Source: Syntrophopropionicum propionicicum_A (lineage in GTDB: Bacteria; Bacillota; Desulfotomaculia; Desulfotomaculales; Pelotomaculaceae). From it: DNA of 64,000 nt. A program made the translations under genes and the position numbers. The notes beneath the pieces are model-generated. The model saw only the letters and a list, made by a program, of their open reading frames with translations, was not told the DNA's origin and made no database searches. Location: NCBI RefSeq assembly GCF_048984525.1, contig NZ_JBMGJC010000005.1, positions 124,001 through 188,000 of the forward strand, read 5' to 3'. How positions within the stretch are numbered: position 1 is the first letter of the stretch; each line of letters begins with the position of its first letter. This document shows, piece by piece, positions 25,138-33,845 of this stretch.

Positions 25138-26244
25138 TCAATCACATTTGATCAGCTCGTATTGCCTGGCGCCAAGACCGATTTCCTCCGCGTAGGCTAG
25201 CTGGCGGTTCCAGTCGATGTCGGGATAAAGCGACCTGAACTTATCCCGCACGTCGGGTTTGCCCTCCAGGCGGGTATTGGGAAGGGCAGCCTCCTGGTTA
25301 ACCAGGTCAATGCAGGCCTGGTCAATAGCGACCGGGTCACGGGAGGCGAGAATGCCGATGTCCTTAACCAGGGGCGCGTCGCTCCAGCCATAACAGTCAC
25401 AATCGGGTGATACATTGGTAACAAAGGTTATAAAACCGTATTTCCCGTTTTTGTTTTTTAAAGCCCCTTCAGCGTACTCCACTATTTTTTCCTGGATTGC
25501 TTCCGGCTGGGTTTTCCAATTTATGTCAATGGCATGGACCGGGCAGGTGACCGTGCACTCGCCGCAGCCGATGCATTTGCTCTCGTCCACCACAGTAACT
25601 TTGCCCTGGAGGTTAATCGCCTGCGCCGGGCACCACTGGCTGCACCTTTCGCAGCCCTTGCACCGTTCCGGGTTTACCGAGGGAAGCACGTCAGAGTGCA
25701 TATTCTGTTTGCCGCTCCGCGATCCCAGCCCCATGCCGAGATTTTTTAGGACGCCGCCAAACCCGGTCATCTCGTGGCCCTTGAAATGGGTTAAGGCGAT
25801 GATCGCGTCGGCGTGATATGCCGCCGAGCTGATCTTCACCTCTTTAAAATGCTTGCGGTTGATCTCCACATTTATGTAATCCTTGCCGGTAAGCCCGTCC
25901 GCGATAATAAGCGGGGCGTCCACCACCGCGTAGGCGAAACCGTTTTCTATGGCTGTCTGCAGGTGATTGTAGGCGTTGTCCCGGCTGCCGAAGTAAAGTG
26001 TATTGGCGTCTGTCAGGAAAGGCCTGCCTCCCAGGCCCTTTACTTTGTTTACTATCCTGCGCAGAAACTGGGGGCGGATATACCCGGTATTGCCTTTTTC
26101 GCCAAAATGGAGCTTTAAGGCCACCAGGTCTTTGCGCCCGATAACAGCCGGCATGCCGGCCTGGTCAAACAACCTCTCCACTTTATCCAGCAGGCTTTTT
26201 TTAAAACCGGCCCGCATATCGGTGAAATAAACCTTTGAAGCCAT
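25138..26244 (-). CDS. DUF362 domain protein with a 2[4Fe-4S] ferredoxin module
   Basis: The 368-residue protein starts MASKVYFTDMRAGFKKSLLD and has a DUF362 body (LKLHFGEKGNTGYIRPQFLR; IIALTHFKGHEMTGFGGVLK; GVLKNLGMGLGSRSGK), with two CxxCxxCxxxCP clusters at about residues 189-230 (CKGCERCSQWCPAQAI and CIGCGECTVTCPVHAI). DUF362 proteins are common in anaerobes and their electron partners are unknown. ATG 26244 is chosen because GGGAGGGGG is five bases upstream; an earlier ATG at 26337 lacks a ribosome site. Confidence 0.88.
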   Translation of the reverse strand: MASKVYFTDMRAGFKKSLLDKVERLFDQAGMPAVIGRKDLVALKLHFGEKGNTGYIRPQFLRRIVNKVKGLGGRPFLTDANTLYFGSRDNAYNHLQTAIENGFAYAVVDAPLIIADGLTGKDYINVEINRKHFKEVKISSAAYHADAIIALTHFKGHEMTGFGGVLKNLGMGLGSRSGKQNMHSDVLPSVNPERCKGCERCSQWCPAQAINLQGKVTVVDESKCIGCGECTVTCPVHAIDINWKTQPEAIQEKIVEYAEGALKNKNGKYGFITFVTNVSPDCDCYGWSDAPLVKDIGILASRDPVAIDQACIDLVNQEAALPNTRLEGKPDVRDKFRSLYPDIDWNRQLAYAEEIGLGARQYELIKCD

Positions 26245-26385
26245 ATGTACCCCCTCCCGAAAGGTTTTTATTTTCCGGCGCTCCGTCCGGTGTTTTAAAT
26301 TTCTACCATCTTTTTCATAATTCCTGCTATTAATCACATTTGGCAGCAGACTATTGTCTAACTAAACATACTATGACAGCGGAAT

Positions 26386-26574
26386 GGGGACACATCTCTG
26401 TTTCGGATATTCCTTCTGGGCCGAGATATGTCCCCGATCGGAATGGGGTACCTCTTTCAGCACACTCTTATCGTTAACCGGTACTATGACAGTGGAAAGG
26501 GGACACACCTCTATTTGTAGCCGTTCTCCGTGGCAGAGGAATGTCCCCGATTCTATGGGCCGAGATATGTCCCC
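26386..26574. repeat. GGGGACA...TGTCCCC palindromic repeats (at least two copies)
   Basis: Copy one runs 26386-26435 (GGGGACACATCTC to GAGATATGTCCCC) and copy two 26499-26548 (GGGGACACACCTC to GAGGAATGTCCCC), followed by a partial end (GAGATATGTCCCC) at about 26562-26574. Arms are about 13 bp with a 20-25-base core. GACAG(T/C)GGAA precedes both copies. The same unit recurs at 41607, 43434-43765 and 63241. No coding capacity of its own. Confidence 0.8.
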
Positions 26575-26578
26575 GTTA

Positions 26579-26614
26579 ATTCTCACGTCTCACTTCTCAA
26601 GTCTCACTTCTCAT
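26579..26614. repeat. Heptamer tract next to clpB
   Basis: On the minus strand five successive units: TGAGAAG, TGAGACT, TGAGAAG, TGAGACG, TGAGAAT. It lies between the palindromic repeats and the clpB stop. Confidence 0.75.
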
Positions 26615-29205
26615 TACGGGCGGTCTTCAAAGACCAGGCTGCCGCCCGCCGGATCGACCTTAACCAGGATACCCCCGCCGCGGGCTTTCTTTCCTTCCAG
26701 CAGGTACACCGAAAGCGGGTTCTCCAGCCGCTTCTGGATAGCCCTTTTCAGCGGCCTGGCGCCGTAAACCGGGTCGAAACCTTCTGCCGCCAGCAGCGCT
26801 TTAGCCTCCTCCGTTACCTCCAGGGATATCCCCAGTTTTTCCAGCCGCTGTTTCAGCAGGACCAACTGGATATCTACAATCCGGACGATTTCATCCCTGC
26901 CCAGGTTGTTGAAAATCACCACTTCGTCGACACGGTTCAGGAACTCCGGCCGGAAACTCGCCCTCAGCTCATCCATCACGCGGGCCTCAAGCCCCGCCCG
27001 GTTGTCGTCCTTGATTTCACGAAACCAGTGGCTCCCCAGGTTTGAAGTCATAATCACGACAGTATTCCGGAAATCCACGGTGCGTCCGTGCCCGTCTGTA
27101 AGCCGGCCGTCGTCCAGCAGCTGCAGCAGTATGTTGAACACATCGGGGTGCGCCTTCTCGATCTCGTCAAACAGAATTACCGCGTAAGGGCGGCGGCGTA
27201 CAGCCTCGGTAAGCTGGCCGCCTTCCTCGTAGCCGACGTAGCCGGGAGGAGCGCCGATCAGCCGCGAGACGGTATGTTTTTCCATGTATTCACTCATGTC
27301 AAAACGCAGCATGGCCCGCTCGTCATTGAAAAGGAAGTGCGCCAGCGCTCTGGCCAGCTCGGTTTTGCCGACACCGGTGGGGCCCAGGAATATAAAGGAG
27401 CCCATCGGCCTGTTCGGGTCCGATACCCCGGCCCTGGCCCGGCGTATAGAGTCAGAAACCGCCTGCACCGCACGTTCCTGGCCGACCACCCTTTCCGTCA
27501 GGAGCCCTTCCATTTTCAACAGCTTCTGCACTTCACCCTCCAGCATCCTGGAGACCGGGACACCGGTCCATTTGGATACCACTTCCGCGATGTCTTCTTC
27601 GTCCACTTCCTCTTTCAGCATTCTATGGGCTTTCTGCAGTTCTTCCAGCTTCTCGTTGCTTTGCTGTAGGCGTCTTTCAAAATCAGGCAGCACGCCGTAG
27701 CGCAGCTCGGCCACCCTGCCCAGGTCGGTCTCACGCTCAGCCGCCTGCTCCAAAAGCCGGGTCTCTTCAATTCTTTCCTTAATCTCGCGGATGCTCTGGA
27801 TGAGCTCTTTTTCTTTGCGCCAGTGCTCCTTCAACGTTTCCATGCTTGACTTGAGAGCGGCCAATTCCTCTTCCATTTTTTCCAGCCGTTCCTGGCTGGC
27901 CCTGTCCTGCTCCTTGGCCAGCGCCTGCTTTTCGATCTCAAGCTGCCTGACCCGCCTGTCTATTTCATCTATTTCAGTCGGCATGCTGTCAATTTCTATG
28001 CGCAGGCGTGAAGCCGCCTCATCAATAAGGTCTATGGCCTTGTCGGGCAGGAAGCGCTCTGAAATGTAGCGGTGTGACAGCATCGCCGCGGCGACAAGAG
28101 CGGCGTCTTTAATCCGCACCCCGTGGTGCACTTCATATTTTTCTTTCAGCCCCCTCAGGATGGCAATAGTATCCTCTACATTGGGCTCTCCCACGTAGAC
28201 GGGCTGAAAACGGCGCTCCAGCGCGGCGTCTTTTTCTATATGCTTGCGGTACTCGTCCAGGGTGGTGGCTCCCACGCAGCGCAGTTCACCCCGCGCCAGC
28301 GCCGGCTTCAGCATGTTGGCCGCGTCGACGGCCCCTTCCGCGGCACCGGCGCCAACCAGGGTGTGCAGCTCGTCAATAAAAAGGACGATTTCACCCTGGG
28401 CCTCGCTAATTTCCTTCAATACCGCCTTCAGGCGGTCCTCAAACTCACCGCGGTATTTCGAGCCCGCGATCATGGCGCCAATATCCAGGCTGAGCAGGCG
28501 CTTGTTTTTTAAACTTTCGGGGACGTCGCCGCTTACAATGCGCTGGGCCAGCCCTTCCACGATGGCGGTCTTGCCCACGCCGGGCTCACCGATCAGCACA
28601 GGGTTGTTCTTGGTGCGCCGGGAAAGCACCTGGACCACCCTCCGGATTTCCTCGTCCCTGCCTATCACCGGGTCCATCTTGCCCTTGCGGGCGAGATCGG
28701 TCAGGTCCCTGGTAAAGCGGGCCAGCGACTGGTATTTGTCTTCCGGGTTCTGGTCGGTGACGCGCTGGGTACCGCGTATTTCCACCAGGATTTTGTAAAC
28801 ACGGTCCTGGGTTACCCCGTTGGCGCGCAGGATTTTTCCCGCTTCTCCTTCCCTGCCGGCCACCATGCCCAGCAAGATGTGCTCGGTGCTTAGATATTCG
28901 TCTTTAAGCCTCTCCGCCTCTTTCCAGGCCAGGTCGACAATTTGAGAAAGGCCCTGGGAGACGTACGCCCCGCCGGCGCCGCGGACTTTTGGCAGCCGGT
29001 CCACGGCTGCCTGGACCTGGTCCTTTAGCTTAGCTATATCGATCTCCAGTTTTTTCAGGATCTGCCTGACCAGGCCCTCGTCCTGCCGGAGCAATCCCAG
29101 CAGGAGATGTTCACCCTCCATCTGCTGGTTGCTGTATTCAGACATAATTTTTTGCGCGTCTTCTAACGCTTCCTGGGTTTTCAGGGTAAGTTTATCCAGC
29201 CTCAC
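26614..29205 (-). CDS. clpB: ATP-dependent disaggregase ClpB
   Basis: ClpB extracts proteins from aggregates with DnaK. The 863-residue protein has the N-terminal repeat domain (RLDKLTLKTQEALEDAQKIM), AAA-1 with Walker A GEPGVGKT (about residue 204) and LDIGAMIAGSKYRGEFEDRL, a long M-domain coiled coil (about 400-530), and AAA-2 with GPTGVGKT (about 604) and SEYMEKHTVSRLIGAPPGYV. Start is GTG, nine bases after AAAGGAG. It lies downstream of hsp20 beyond a terminator-like hairpin. No CIRCE element was seen. Confidence 0.97.
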   Translation of the reverse strand: MRLDKLTLKTQEALEDAQKIMSEYSNQQMEGEHLLLGLLRQDEGLVRQILKKLEIDIAKLKDQVQAAVDRLPKVRGAGGAYVSQGLSQIVDLAWKEAERLKDEYLSTEHILLGMVAGREGEAGKILRANGVTQDRVYKILVEIRGTQRVTDQNPEDKYQSLARFTRDLTDLARKGKMDPVIGRDEEIRRVVQVLSRRTKNNPVLIGEPGVGKTAIVEGLAQRIVSGDVPESLKNKRLLSLDIGAMIAGSKYRGEFEDRLKAVLKEISEAQGEIVLFIDELHTLVGAGAAEGAVDAANMLKPALARGELRCVGATTLDEYRKHIEKDAALERRFQPVYVGEPNVEDTIAILRGLKEKYEVHHGVRIKDAALVAAAMLSHRYISERFLPDKAIDLIDEAASRLRIEIDSMPTEIDEIDRRVRQLEIEKQALAKEQDRASQERLEKMEEELAALKSSMETLKEHWRKEKELIQSIREIKERIEETRLLEQAAERETDLGRVAELRYGVLPDFERRLQQSNEKLEELQKAHRMLKEEVDEEDIAEVVSKWTGVPVSRMLEGEVQKLLKMEGLLTERVVGQERAVQAVSDSIRRARAGVSDPNRPMGSFIFLGPTGVGKTELARALAHFLFNDERAMLRFDMSEYMEKHTVSRLIGAPPGYVGYEEGGQLTEAVRRRPYAVILFDEIEKAHPDVFNILLQLLDDGRLTDGHGRTVDFRNTVVIMTSNLGSHWFREIKDDNRAGLEARVMDELRASFRPEFLNRVDEVVIFNNLGRDEIVRIVDIQLVLLKQRLEKLGISLEVTEEAKALLAAEGFDPVYGARPLKRAIQKRLENPLSVYLLEGKKARGGGILVKVDPAGGSLVFEDRP

Positions 29206-29260
29206 ACAATCACTCCTTTCAATTCACATGTTTTAAGGGCCAATTTTCGGCCCGCTCTGT

Positions 29261-29290
29261 AAAAAACGAGGGTATTGCTATTCCCTCGCT
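29261..29290 (-). terminator. Terminator between hsp20 and clpB
   Basis: On the minus strand CGAGGG, ten-base loop, CCCTCG, then TTTTTT. It follows the hsp20 stop by about 35 bases; clpB would need readthrough or its own promoter in the remaining 55 bases. Confidence 0.8.
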
Positions 29291-29323
29291 TGCAAAATAA
29301 ATATATCGCCGGGGCATTCAAGA

Positions 29324-29767
29324 TTATTCAACCTGAATGTTTATTGCTTCTTTTTGTACAACCGTCTCTTTGGGCAGCGTTATTTCAAGGACGCCTTCCT
29401 GGTAGCCGGCCTTGATCCCGCCTTGTTTTACCAGCACGTCAACCGTGAAAGACCTGCTGAACGAACCGTAGCTGCGTTCTGTCCTTACATAGTTGACCCC
29501 TTCTTCTTTTTCCTCCTTGCTGCGTTCAGCCTGAATGGTCAGTATATTGTCATTAAAACTAATTTTTATATCTTCTTTTTTCATCCCCGGCAGTTCGGCC
29601 TTGATCAGAACCGACTCCGGAGTGTCCTTGATATCCACGGGAAATGCAAGCTGACCGGCTGGTACTCCAGGCATCCTAAAATAGCTTAAGTTATCGTCAA
29701 AAAGCTTGGAAATTGAGCCCTGCAGGCCTGCCAGTTCACGAAACGGATCCCACCTTACTATCGCCAT
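29324..29767 (-). CDS. Hsp20/alpha-crystallin family small heat shock protein
   Basis: A holdase of 147 residues. The alpha-crystallin domain spans about 40-140, with VLIKAELPGMKKEDIKISFN, DNILTIQAERSKEEKEEG and the C-terminal GVLEITLPK; an IxV-like tail (INIQVE) is present. N-terminus MAIVRWDPFRELAGLQ is typical of Clostridia Hsp18/Hsp20. A consensus sigma-A promoter is upstream. Confidence 0.95.
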   Translation of the reverse strand: MAIVRWDPFRELAGLQGSISKLFDDNLSYFRMPGVPAGQLAFPVDIKDTPESVLIKAELPGMKKEDIKISFNDNILTIQAERSKEEKEEGVNYVRTERSYGSFSRSFTVDVLVKQGGIKAGYQEGVLEITLPKETVVQKEAINIQVE

Positions 29768-29849
29768 TTAAAGAACACCTCACTTATTAATTGTAAATTT
29801 AAATAACGCCCCGGCGGCACTTTTACTGCCTTTGACTTTATTTGACCTT

Positions 29850-29878
29850 ATTATAAAATATGGTTTTTCAACTGTCAA
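29850..29878 (-). promoter_or_regulatory. Consensus sigma-A promoter of hsp20
   Basis: On the minus strand TTGACA, 17 bases, TATAAT, a perfect match to consensus. The start would fall about 75 bases before the hsp20 ATG. No CIRCE or CtsR operator is obvious near it. Confidence 0.88.
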
Positions 29879-30028
29879 TATCGTCCCAGTTTCTTTAAGA
29901 AAAATTTAACTTTTATTTAATATTTTCCCCCGATAGGCCTTCCCTCAGTCCGGATCTGTTTAGATTTTTAGGAAATATCCGGCGGGTACAAGCATACACT
30001 TTACTAAAAAATAGAAAGGAGGGAAATC

Positions 30029-30442
30029 ATGAGGATTTTTAATGCTGTCATAGCCGGGCTGCTCACCGGCCTTCTCTTATATTTTCTGGCCGCTCTGGCA
30101 AGTGTGAAGGCCGCTTTCTATATTTTTGTGATCGGCACGGTACTGTTTGCCTTTCTTTTTTACCGCAGCTCACGGACAATCGGGACTATATGGACAAAAG
30201 CCTGCCTGGTAGCCGCCGTAGAATGCCTGGTTATACCCCTGGCATCCTTGATACTGCCGCTTTTTTACGGGCAGCAGACCGTGCAGACTGCCCAGCAGGG
30301 CGCCCAGGCAGCCGGTGAAGCTTTTGGCTCCACTTTGGGCGGCGGCCTGGTAAACCTGCTGACAGGGTATACCGGTTTCCTGATCGGAATTCTTCTCCTG
30401 GCCATTGCATACTTCTCTGTCAAACCAGCCAGAAGGTGCTAG
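30029..30442 (+). CDS. Small membrane protein of unknown function
   Basis: A 137-residue hydrophobic protein with about four membrane segments (residues 5-24, 28-45, 60-78, 108-130) and a Gln/Ala-rich soluble loop (YGQQTVQTAQQGAQAAGEAF). AAAGGAGGG precedes the ATG. I do not recognise a family. Its neighbours downstream are spore coat-like genes, but it has its own terminator-like hairpin behind it. Confidence 0.75.
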   Translation: MRIFNAVIAGLLTGLLLYFLAALASVKAAFYIFVIGTVLFAFLFYRSSRTIGTIWTKACLVAAVECLVIPLASLILPLFYGQQTVQTAQQGAQAAGEAFGSTLGGGLVNLLTGYTGFLIGILLLAIAYFSVKPARRC

Positions 30443-30530
30443 ATGATGTGCTTTCGTACAGCCTTGCCGGGTAACAGTTTCATATCCGGCAGAGCTTTAT
30501 CTTAAATGAAATATTTATATTATTTATTGG

Positions 30531-30560
30531 CCCGGGATACTTTAATATGCCGGGTTTTTT
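30531..30560 (+). terminator. Possible terminator after the membrane protein gene
   Basis: CCCGG, 14-base loop, CCGGG, then TTTTTT. The stem is short (5 bp) but GC-only and has a clear T run. Confidence 0.6.
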
Positions 30561-30726
30561 ACTGAGCAAAATTTGTTCTGTGCGGTCCGGCTTACAGCTC
30601 TTCATAGTTTTATACTGGTTTTTTTTTAATTTATTTGAATTATTTTCAGTTCCATGAGCAAACTATTATAGAAATTCCAGCCAGCTACCCGGAGGCTTGT
30701 AGCCGGATTAAAAGGAGGTGGATTTG

Positions 30727-30936
30727 TTGACGCAGTTAACGGAAATGGAACTTTTTCAACTGGGAGAACAGCTCAGGTCTGAAGCTCTGGCAATTACCAA
30801 AAACATTACGTATGCCCGTGAGTCGACCGACCCCAAACTCCAGCAAATGTACACGAGAATTGCTGAGAGACACCGGGGACATTATGAGATCTTGATGAGG
30901 AACGCGCAAAATTTTGCCCAGCAGAGGCAGTTCTAG
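30727..30936 (+). CDS. Small spore coat F-associated protein
   Basis: A 69-residue helical protein (LTEMELFQLGEQLRSEALAI; RIAERHRGHYEILMRNAQNF). AAAGGAGGTG lies just upstream, so initiation is at TTG 30727 (or TTG 30724) rather than the GTG that overlaps the ribosome site. It precedes a CotF-like gene by 11 bp and may be its partner; small CotF-related proteins of this type occur in sporulating Clostridia. Confidence 0.7.
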   Translation: MTQLTEMELFQLGEQLRSEALAITKNITYARESTDPKLQQMYTRIAERHRGHYEILMRNAQNFAQQRQF

Positions 30937-30947
30937 GAGGTGTAAAT

Positions 30948-31391
30948 ATGTTTGATGATAAGGACCGTTTAACTGATGTCCTGATTACAGAGAAATATAT
31001 TGCCGGCGGTTATAACCATGCGGCGCTTGAAGCGGCTAACAGCCAGCTTCTGGATTCCTTTACCGGTATTTTAAGAGATGTGCACCAGATCCAGCACGAA
31101 ATTTTCCTGGAAATGAATAACCGCGGCTGGTATCAGCCCAAAACAGCAAATATGAACGAACTCAACCAGAATATTACTAAGTGGAACCAGGAGCTGCAAA
31201 AAGTGCAGAACACAGCGGCAAGGAGTACAGCGTCTCAGCAGCAGCCATACCAGGGAAATATCCCCCAGCAGCATGCTTATCAGGGGAATATTCCCCAGTA
31301 TAGTTACCAGACCGGTGTGGGAATGCCGCAGCAGATGGGTATGCCTCAGCAGCAGACCATGTACCGGCCGCCGCAAAGCCCCATGATTTAA
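30948..31391 (+). CDS. Coat F domain (CotF-like) spore coat protein
   Basis: The 147-residue protein has the coat F helical pair (DRLTDVLITEKYIAGGYNHA; SQLLDSFTGILRDVHQIQHE, then FLEMNNRGWYQPKTA) and a C-terminal Gln/Pro/Met-rich tail with a repeated unit (YQGNIPQQ twice, then QYSYQTGVGMPQQMGMPQQQ). Coat F proteins are found in the spore coat or forespore. GGAGGTG precedes the ATG. A terminator follows. Confidence 0.85.
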   Translation: MFDDKDRLTDVLITEKYIAGGYNHAALEAANSQLLDSFTGILRDVHQIQHEIFLEMNNRGWYQPKTANMNELNQNITKWNQELQKVQNTAARSTASQQQPYQGNIPQQHAYQGNIPQYSYQTGVGMPQQMGMPQQQTMYRPPQSPMI

Positions 31392-31395
31392 TCCT

Positions 31396-31425
31396 AAATG
31401 GCGCCAGACCAACTGGCGCCATTTT
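31396..31425 (+). terminator. Terminator after the coat F gene
   Basis: AAATGGCGCCAG, loop ACCAA, CTGGCGCCATTTT. A long perfect stem immediately behind the stop codon. Confidence 0.85.
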
Positions 31426-31660
31426 CTTTGGCTTAAGATTCCAGGATATCGGTTTACCCCTGAAAAACAACCTTTTGCGCTGCCTTATCCATAACTCTTA
31501 CCATTGAAAAAAACCATTTAACCTGCATTTTGTGCCTTTAAACTTAAAATTCTTAATTATTTAAAAAATATGATATATTATAAGAGCATTATTTGTTGAC
31601 AGTCAATTAGATGCATAAATAAGGTTTACACTATTTATATTTTTGGTGGAGGGGTAGCAA

Positions 31661-33634
31661 ATGCCGGGTAAGAAAACTGGAAGCGTGGAATCTTCACTGA
31701 TCGAAAACAGAGTTTTTCATCCGTCACCTGATTTTGTGGGTAAAGCGCTTGTCAGCAGTATTGAAGAGCGCAACGAGATGTGGCGGAAGTCCATTGAAAA
31801 TCCGGACGAATTCTGGGCTGAGATGGCAGAGCAAATTGATTGGTTTAAGAAATGGGATACGGTTGAAGAATATGATTTCGGGGATAATTTTTTTATCAGA
31901 TATTTTGACGGCGGCAAATTAAACGCCACGTATAACTGCCTGGACCGCCATCTAAAAACCTGGCGCCGGAACAAGGCAGCACTGGTCTGGCAGGGGGAGC
32001 CGCTGGAAGAAAGCAGAACATACACTTATCTCCAGCTGCACCGTGAAGTCTGCAAATTCGCAAACGTTTTAAAAGATTTAGGGGTAGAAAAAGGAGACAG
32101 GGTAACCGTCTACCTGCCGATGATACCCGAACTTGTTATTACCTTACTGGCCTGCGCCAGGATTGGCGCTATCCACAGCGTAGTTTTCGGCGGTTTCAGC
32201 TCTGAGGCGCTGCGGGACAGGATCCTGGACGCGGGTGCGAAAACGCTGGTAACGTGTAATTATAGCTACAGGTCAGGCAAAGTGCTCCAGGTTAAGGAAA
32301 CAGTCGATGAGGCGCTGCTTGACTGCCCGAAAGTAAAGAACTGCGTTGTGATCAGGAGGATCGACCGGGATTGCGAGATGAATGGTGATCGCGATCTCTG
32401 GTACCACGACCTTATGAAAAACGCCCAGGGCGCCTGTGAACCGGAGCAAATGGATGCTGAAGACCCGCTTTTCATACTTTATACCAGCGGCAGTACCGGC
32501 AAACCCAAAGGCGTGCTGCACACCACCGGCGGTTACCTGGTATATGCCAACACCACCTTCAGATATATATTCGACTACCGGGATGAGGATTTATTCTGGT
32601 GCACGGCCGATATCGGCTGGGTTACCGGGCACAGCTACATAGTCTACGGCCCTCTTTCCGCAGGCGCAACTACATTGATGTTTGAAGGCACACCCAATTA
32701 TCCCGAACCGGACAGGTTCTGGGAAATCGTAGAAAAATACCGGGTAAATACCTTTTACACCGCTCCCACGGCTATTCGATCAATGATGAGAGACGGCGAC
32801 CGGTGGCCGCTTAGAAGAGACCTCAGCAGTCTGCGCCTGCTTGGCTCGGTCGGCGAGCCGATTAATCCGGAGGCCTGGATGTGGTTTTACAAGGTGATCG
32901 GCAAGGAAAAATGCCCTATTGTCGATACCTGGTGGCAGACTGAAACAGGCGGCATTTTAATATCGCCCCTGCCCGGCTGCGTCCCGCTTAAGCCCGGCTC
33001 AGCCACACTGCCCTTTTTCGGAGTGGACGCGAAGGTTATTCGCCATGACGGCTCGGAAGCGGGCGTAAACGAAGGCGGGTACCTGGTCATAACGAGGCCC
33101 TGGCCCGGTATCATGCGCGGTGTCTACGGCGAGCCCAATAAATTTAAAAACACTTATTTTACCCAGTACCAGGGCTGCTATTTCACGGCCGACGGGGCCC
33201 GCAAGGACGAGGATGGTTTCTTCTGGCTGATGGGCCGTGTGGACGACGTTATCAACATATCCGGGCACCGGCTGGGGACGGCTGAAGTGGAAAGCTCGCT
33301 GGTGGCTCACCCCAAAGTGGCTGAGGCGGCTGTGGTAGGCTACCCGCACGACATCAAGGGCGAGGGTATTTACGCCTATGTTACATTAATAGAGGGGATT
33401 ACCGCTACAGAAGATTTGAGAAGGGAGCTAGTCGCCATAGTACGCAAAGAGATCGGCCCGATTGCTTCGCCGGACGTGATACATTTTACCCACTCCCTGC
33501 CGAAGACCAGGAGCGGCAAGATCCTGAGGAGGATTTTAAGAAAAATCGCGGCCGGAGAAATTGAGCAGCTCGGTGACACCTCGACACTGGCTGACCCGAC
33601 AGTAGTAGATACACTTTTAACCGGTAAACCTTAA
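31661..33634 (+). CDS. acsA: Acetyl-coenzyme A synthetase
   Basis: AMP-forming acetate activation through acetyl-adenylate. The 657-residue protein has the ANL-superfamily motifs: FILYTSGSTGKPKGVLHTTG, CTADIGWVTGHSYIVYGPLS, DTWWQTETGGILISPLPG, and the C-terminal catalytic Lys motif PKTRSGKILRRILRKIA, which can be regulated by acetylation in this family. Start has TGGAGGGG ahead. It is monocistronic. Confidence 0.96.
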   Translation: MPGKKTGSVESSLIENRVFHPSPDFVGKALVSSIEERNEMWRKSIENPDEFWAEMAEQIDWFKKWDTVEEYDFGDNFFIRYFDGGKLNATYNCLDRHLKTWRRNKAALVWQGEPLEESRTYTYLQLHREVCKFANVLKDLGVEKGDRVTVYLPMIPELVITLLACARIGAIHSVVFGGFSSEALRDRILDAGAKTLVTCNYSYRSGKVLQVKETVDEALLDCPKVKNCVVIRRIDRDCEMNGDRDLWYHDLMKNAQGACEPEQMDAEDPLFILYTSGSTGKPKGVLHTTGGYLVYANTTFRYIFDYRDEDLFWCTADIGWVTGHSYIVYGPLSAGATTLMFEGTPNYPEPDRFWEIVEKYRVNTFYTAPTAIRSMMRDGDRWPLRRDLSSLRLLGSVGEPINPEAWMWFYKVIGKEKCPIVDTWWQTETGGILISPLPGCVPLKPGSATLPFFGVDAKVIRHDGSEAGVNEGGYLVITRPWPGIMRGVYGEPNKFKNTYFTQYQGCYFTADGARKDEDGFFWLMGRVDDVINISGHRLGTAEVESSLVAHPKVAEAAVVGYPHDIKGEGIYAYVTLIEGITATEDLRRELVAIVRKEIGPIASPDVIHFTHSLPKTRSGKILRRILRKIAAGEIEQLGDTSTLADPTVVDTLLTGKP

Positions 33635-33689
33635 AATAAAGTTCATTTTACCCGCCAACAATATTCGCATACCAACATCCATAGGAAAA

Positions 33690-33770
33690 GACAGGGTGAC
33701 AGGGGAAGGTTCTCCTGTCACATTTAATTTTACCCGGCAGGTGACAGGTACGGTTCCCCTGTTACCCTGA
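33690..33770. repeat. REP-like pair GTGACAGG...CCTGTCAC between acsA and the amidase gene
   Basis: First hairpin 33696-33721 (GTGACAGG, core GGAAGGTTCT, CCTGTCAC); second 33740-33766 (GGTGACAGG, core TACGGTTCC, CCTGTTACC). Cores keep the GGTTC(T/C) signature also present in the fliE-flgC repeat. The pair is flanked by a diverged direct repeat (33643-33690 and 33775-33828, beginning ATTTTACC(C/T)GCCA). Confidence 0.7.
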
Positions 33771-33845
33771 TAATAAAATTATTTTACCTGCCAGAATAAA
33801 TAGTATATATTAACTTCTATAGACAAAATAATGGCGGGAGAAATT

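Noticed and set aside
26384..26767. Plus-strand ORFs across the palindromic repeats and the clpB 3' end
   Set aside because: They are read through repeat sequence and antisense to clpB, with no ribosome site or protein-like composition.
29220..29260. CIRCE or CtsR operator for clpB
   Set aside because: Neither the TTAGCACTC-N9-GAGTGCTAA element nor the GGTCAAA heptad repeat is present.
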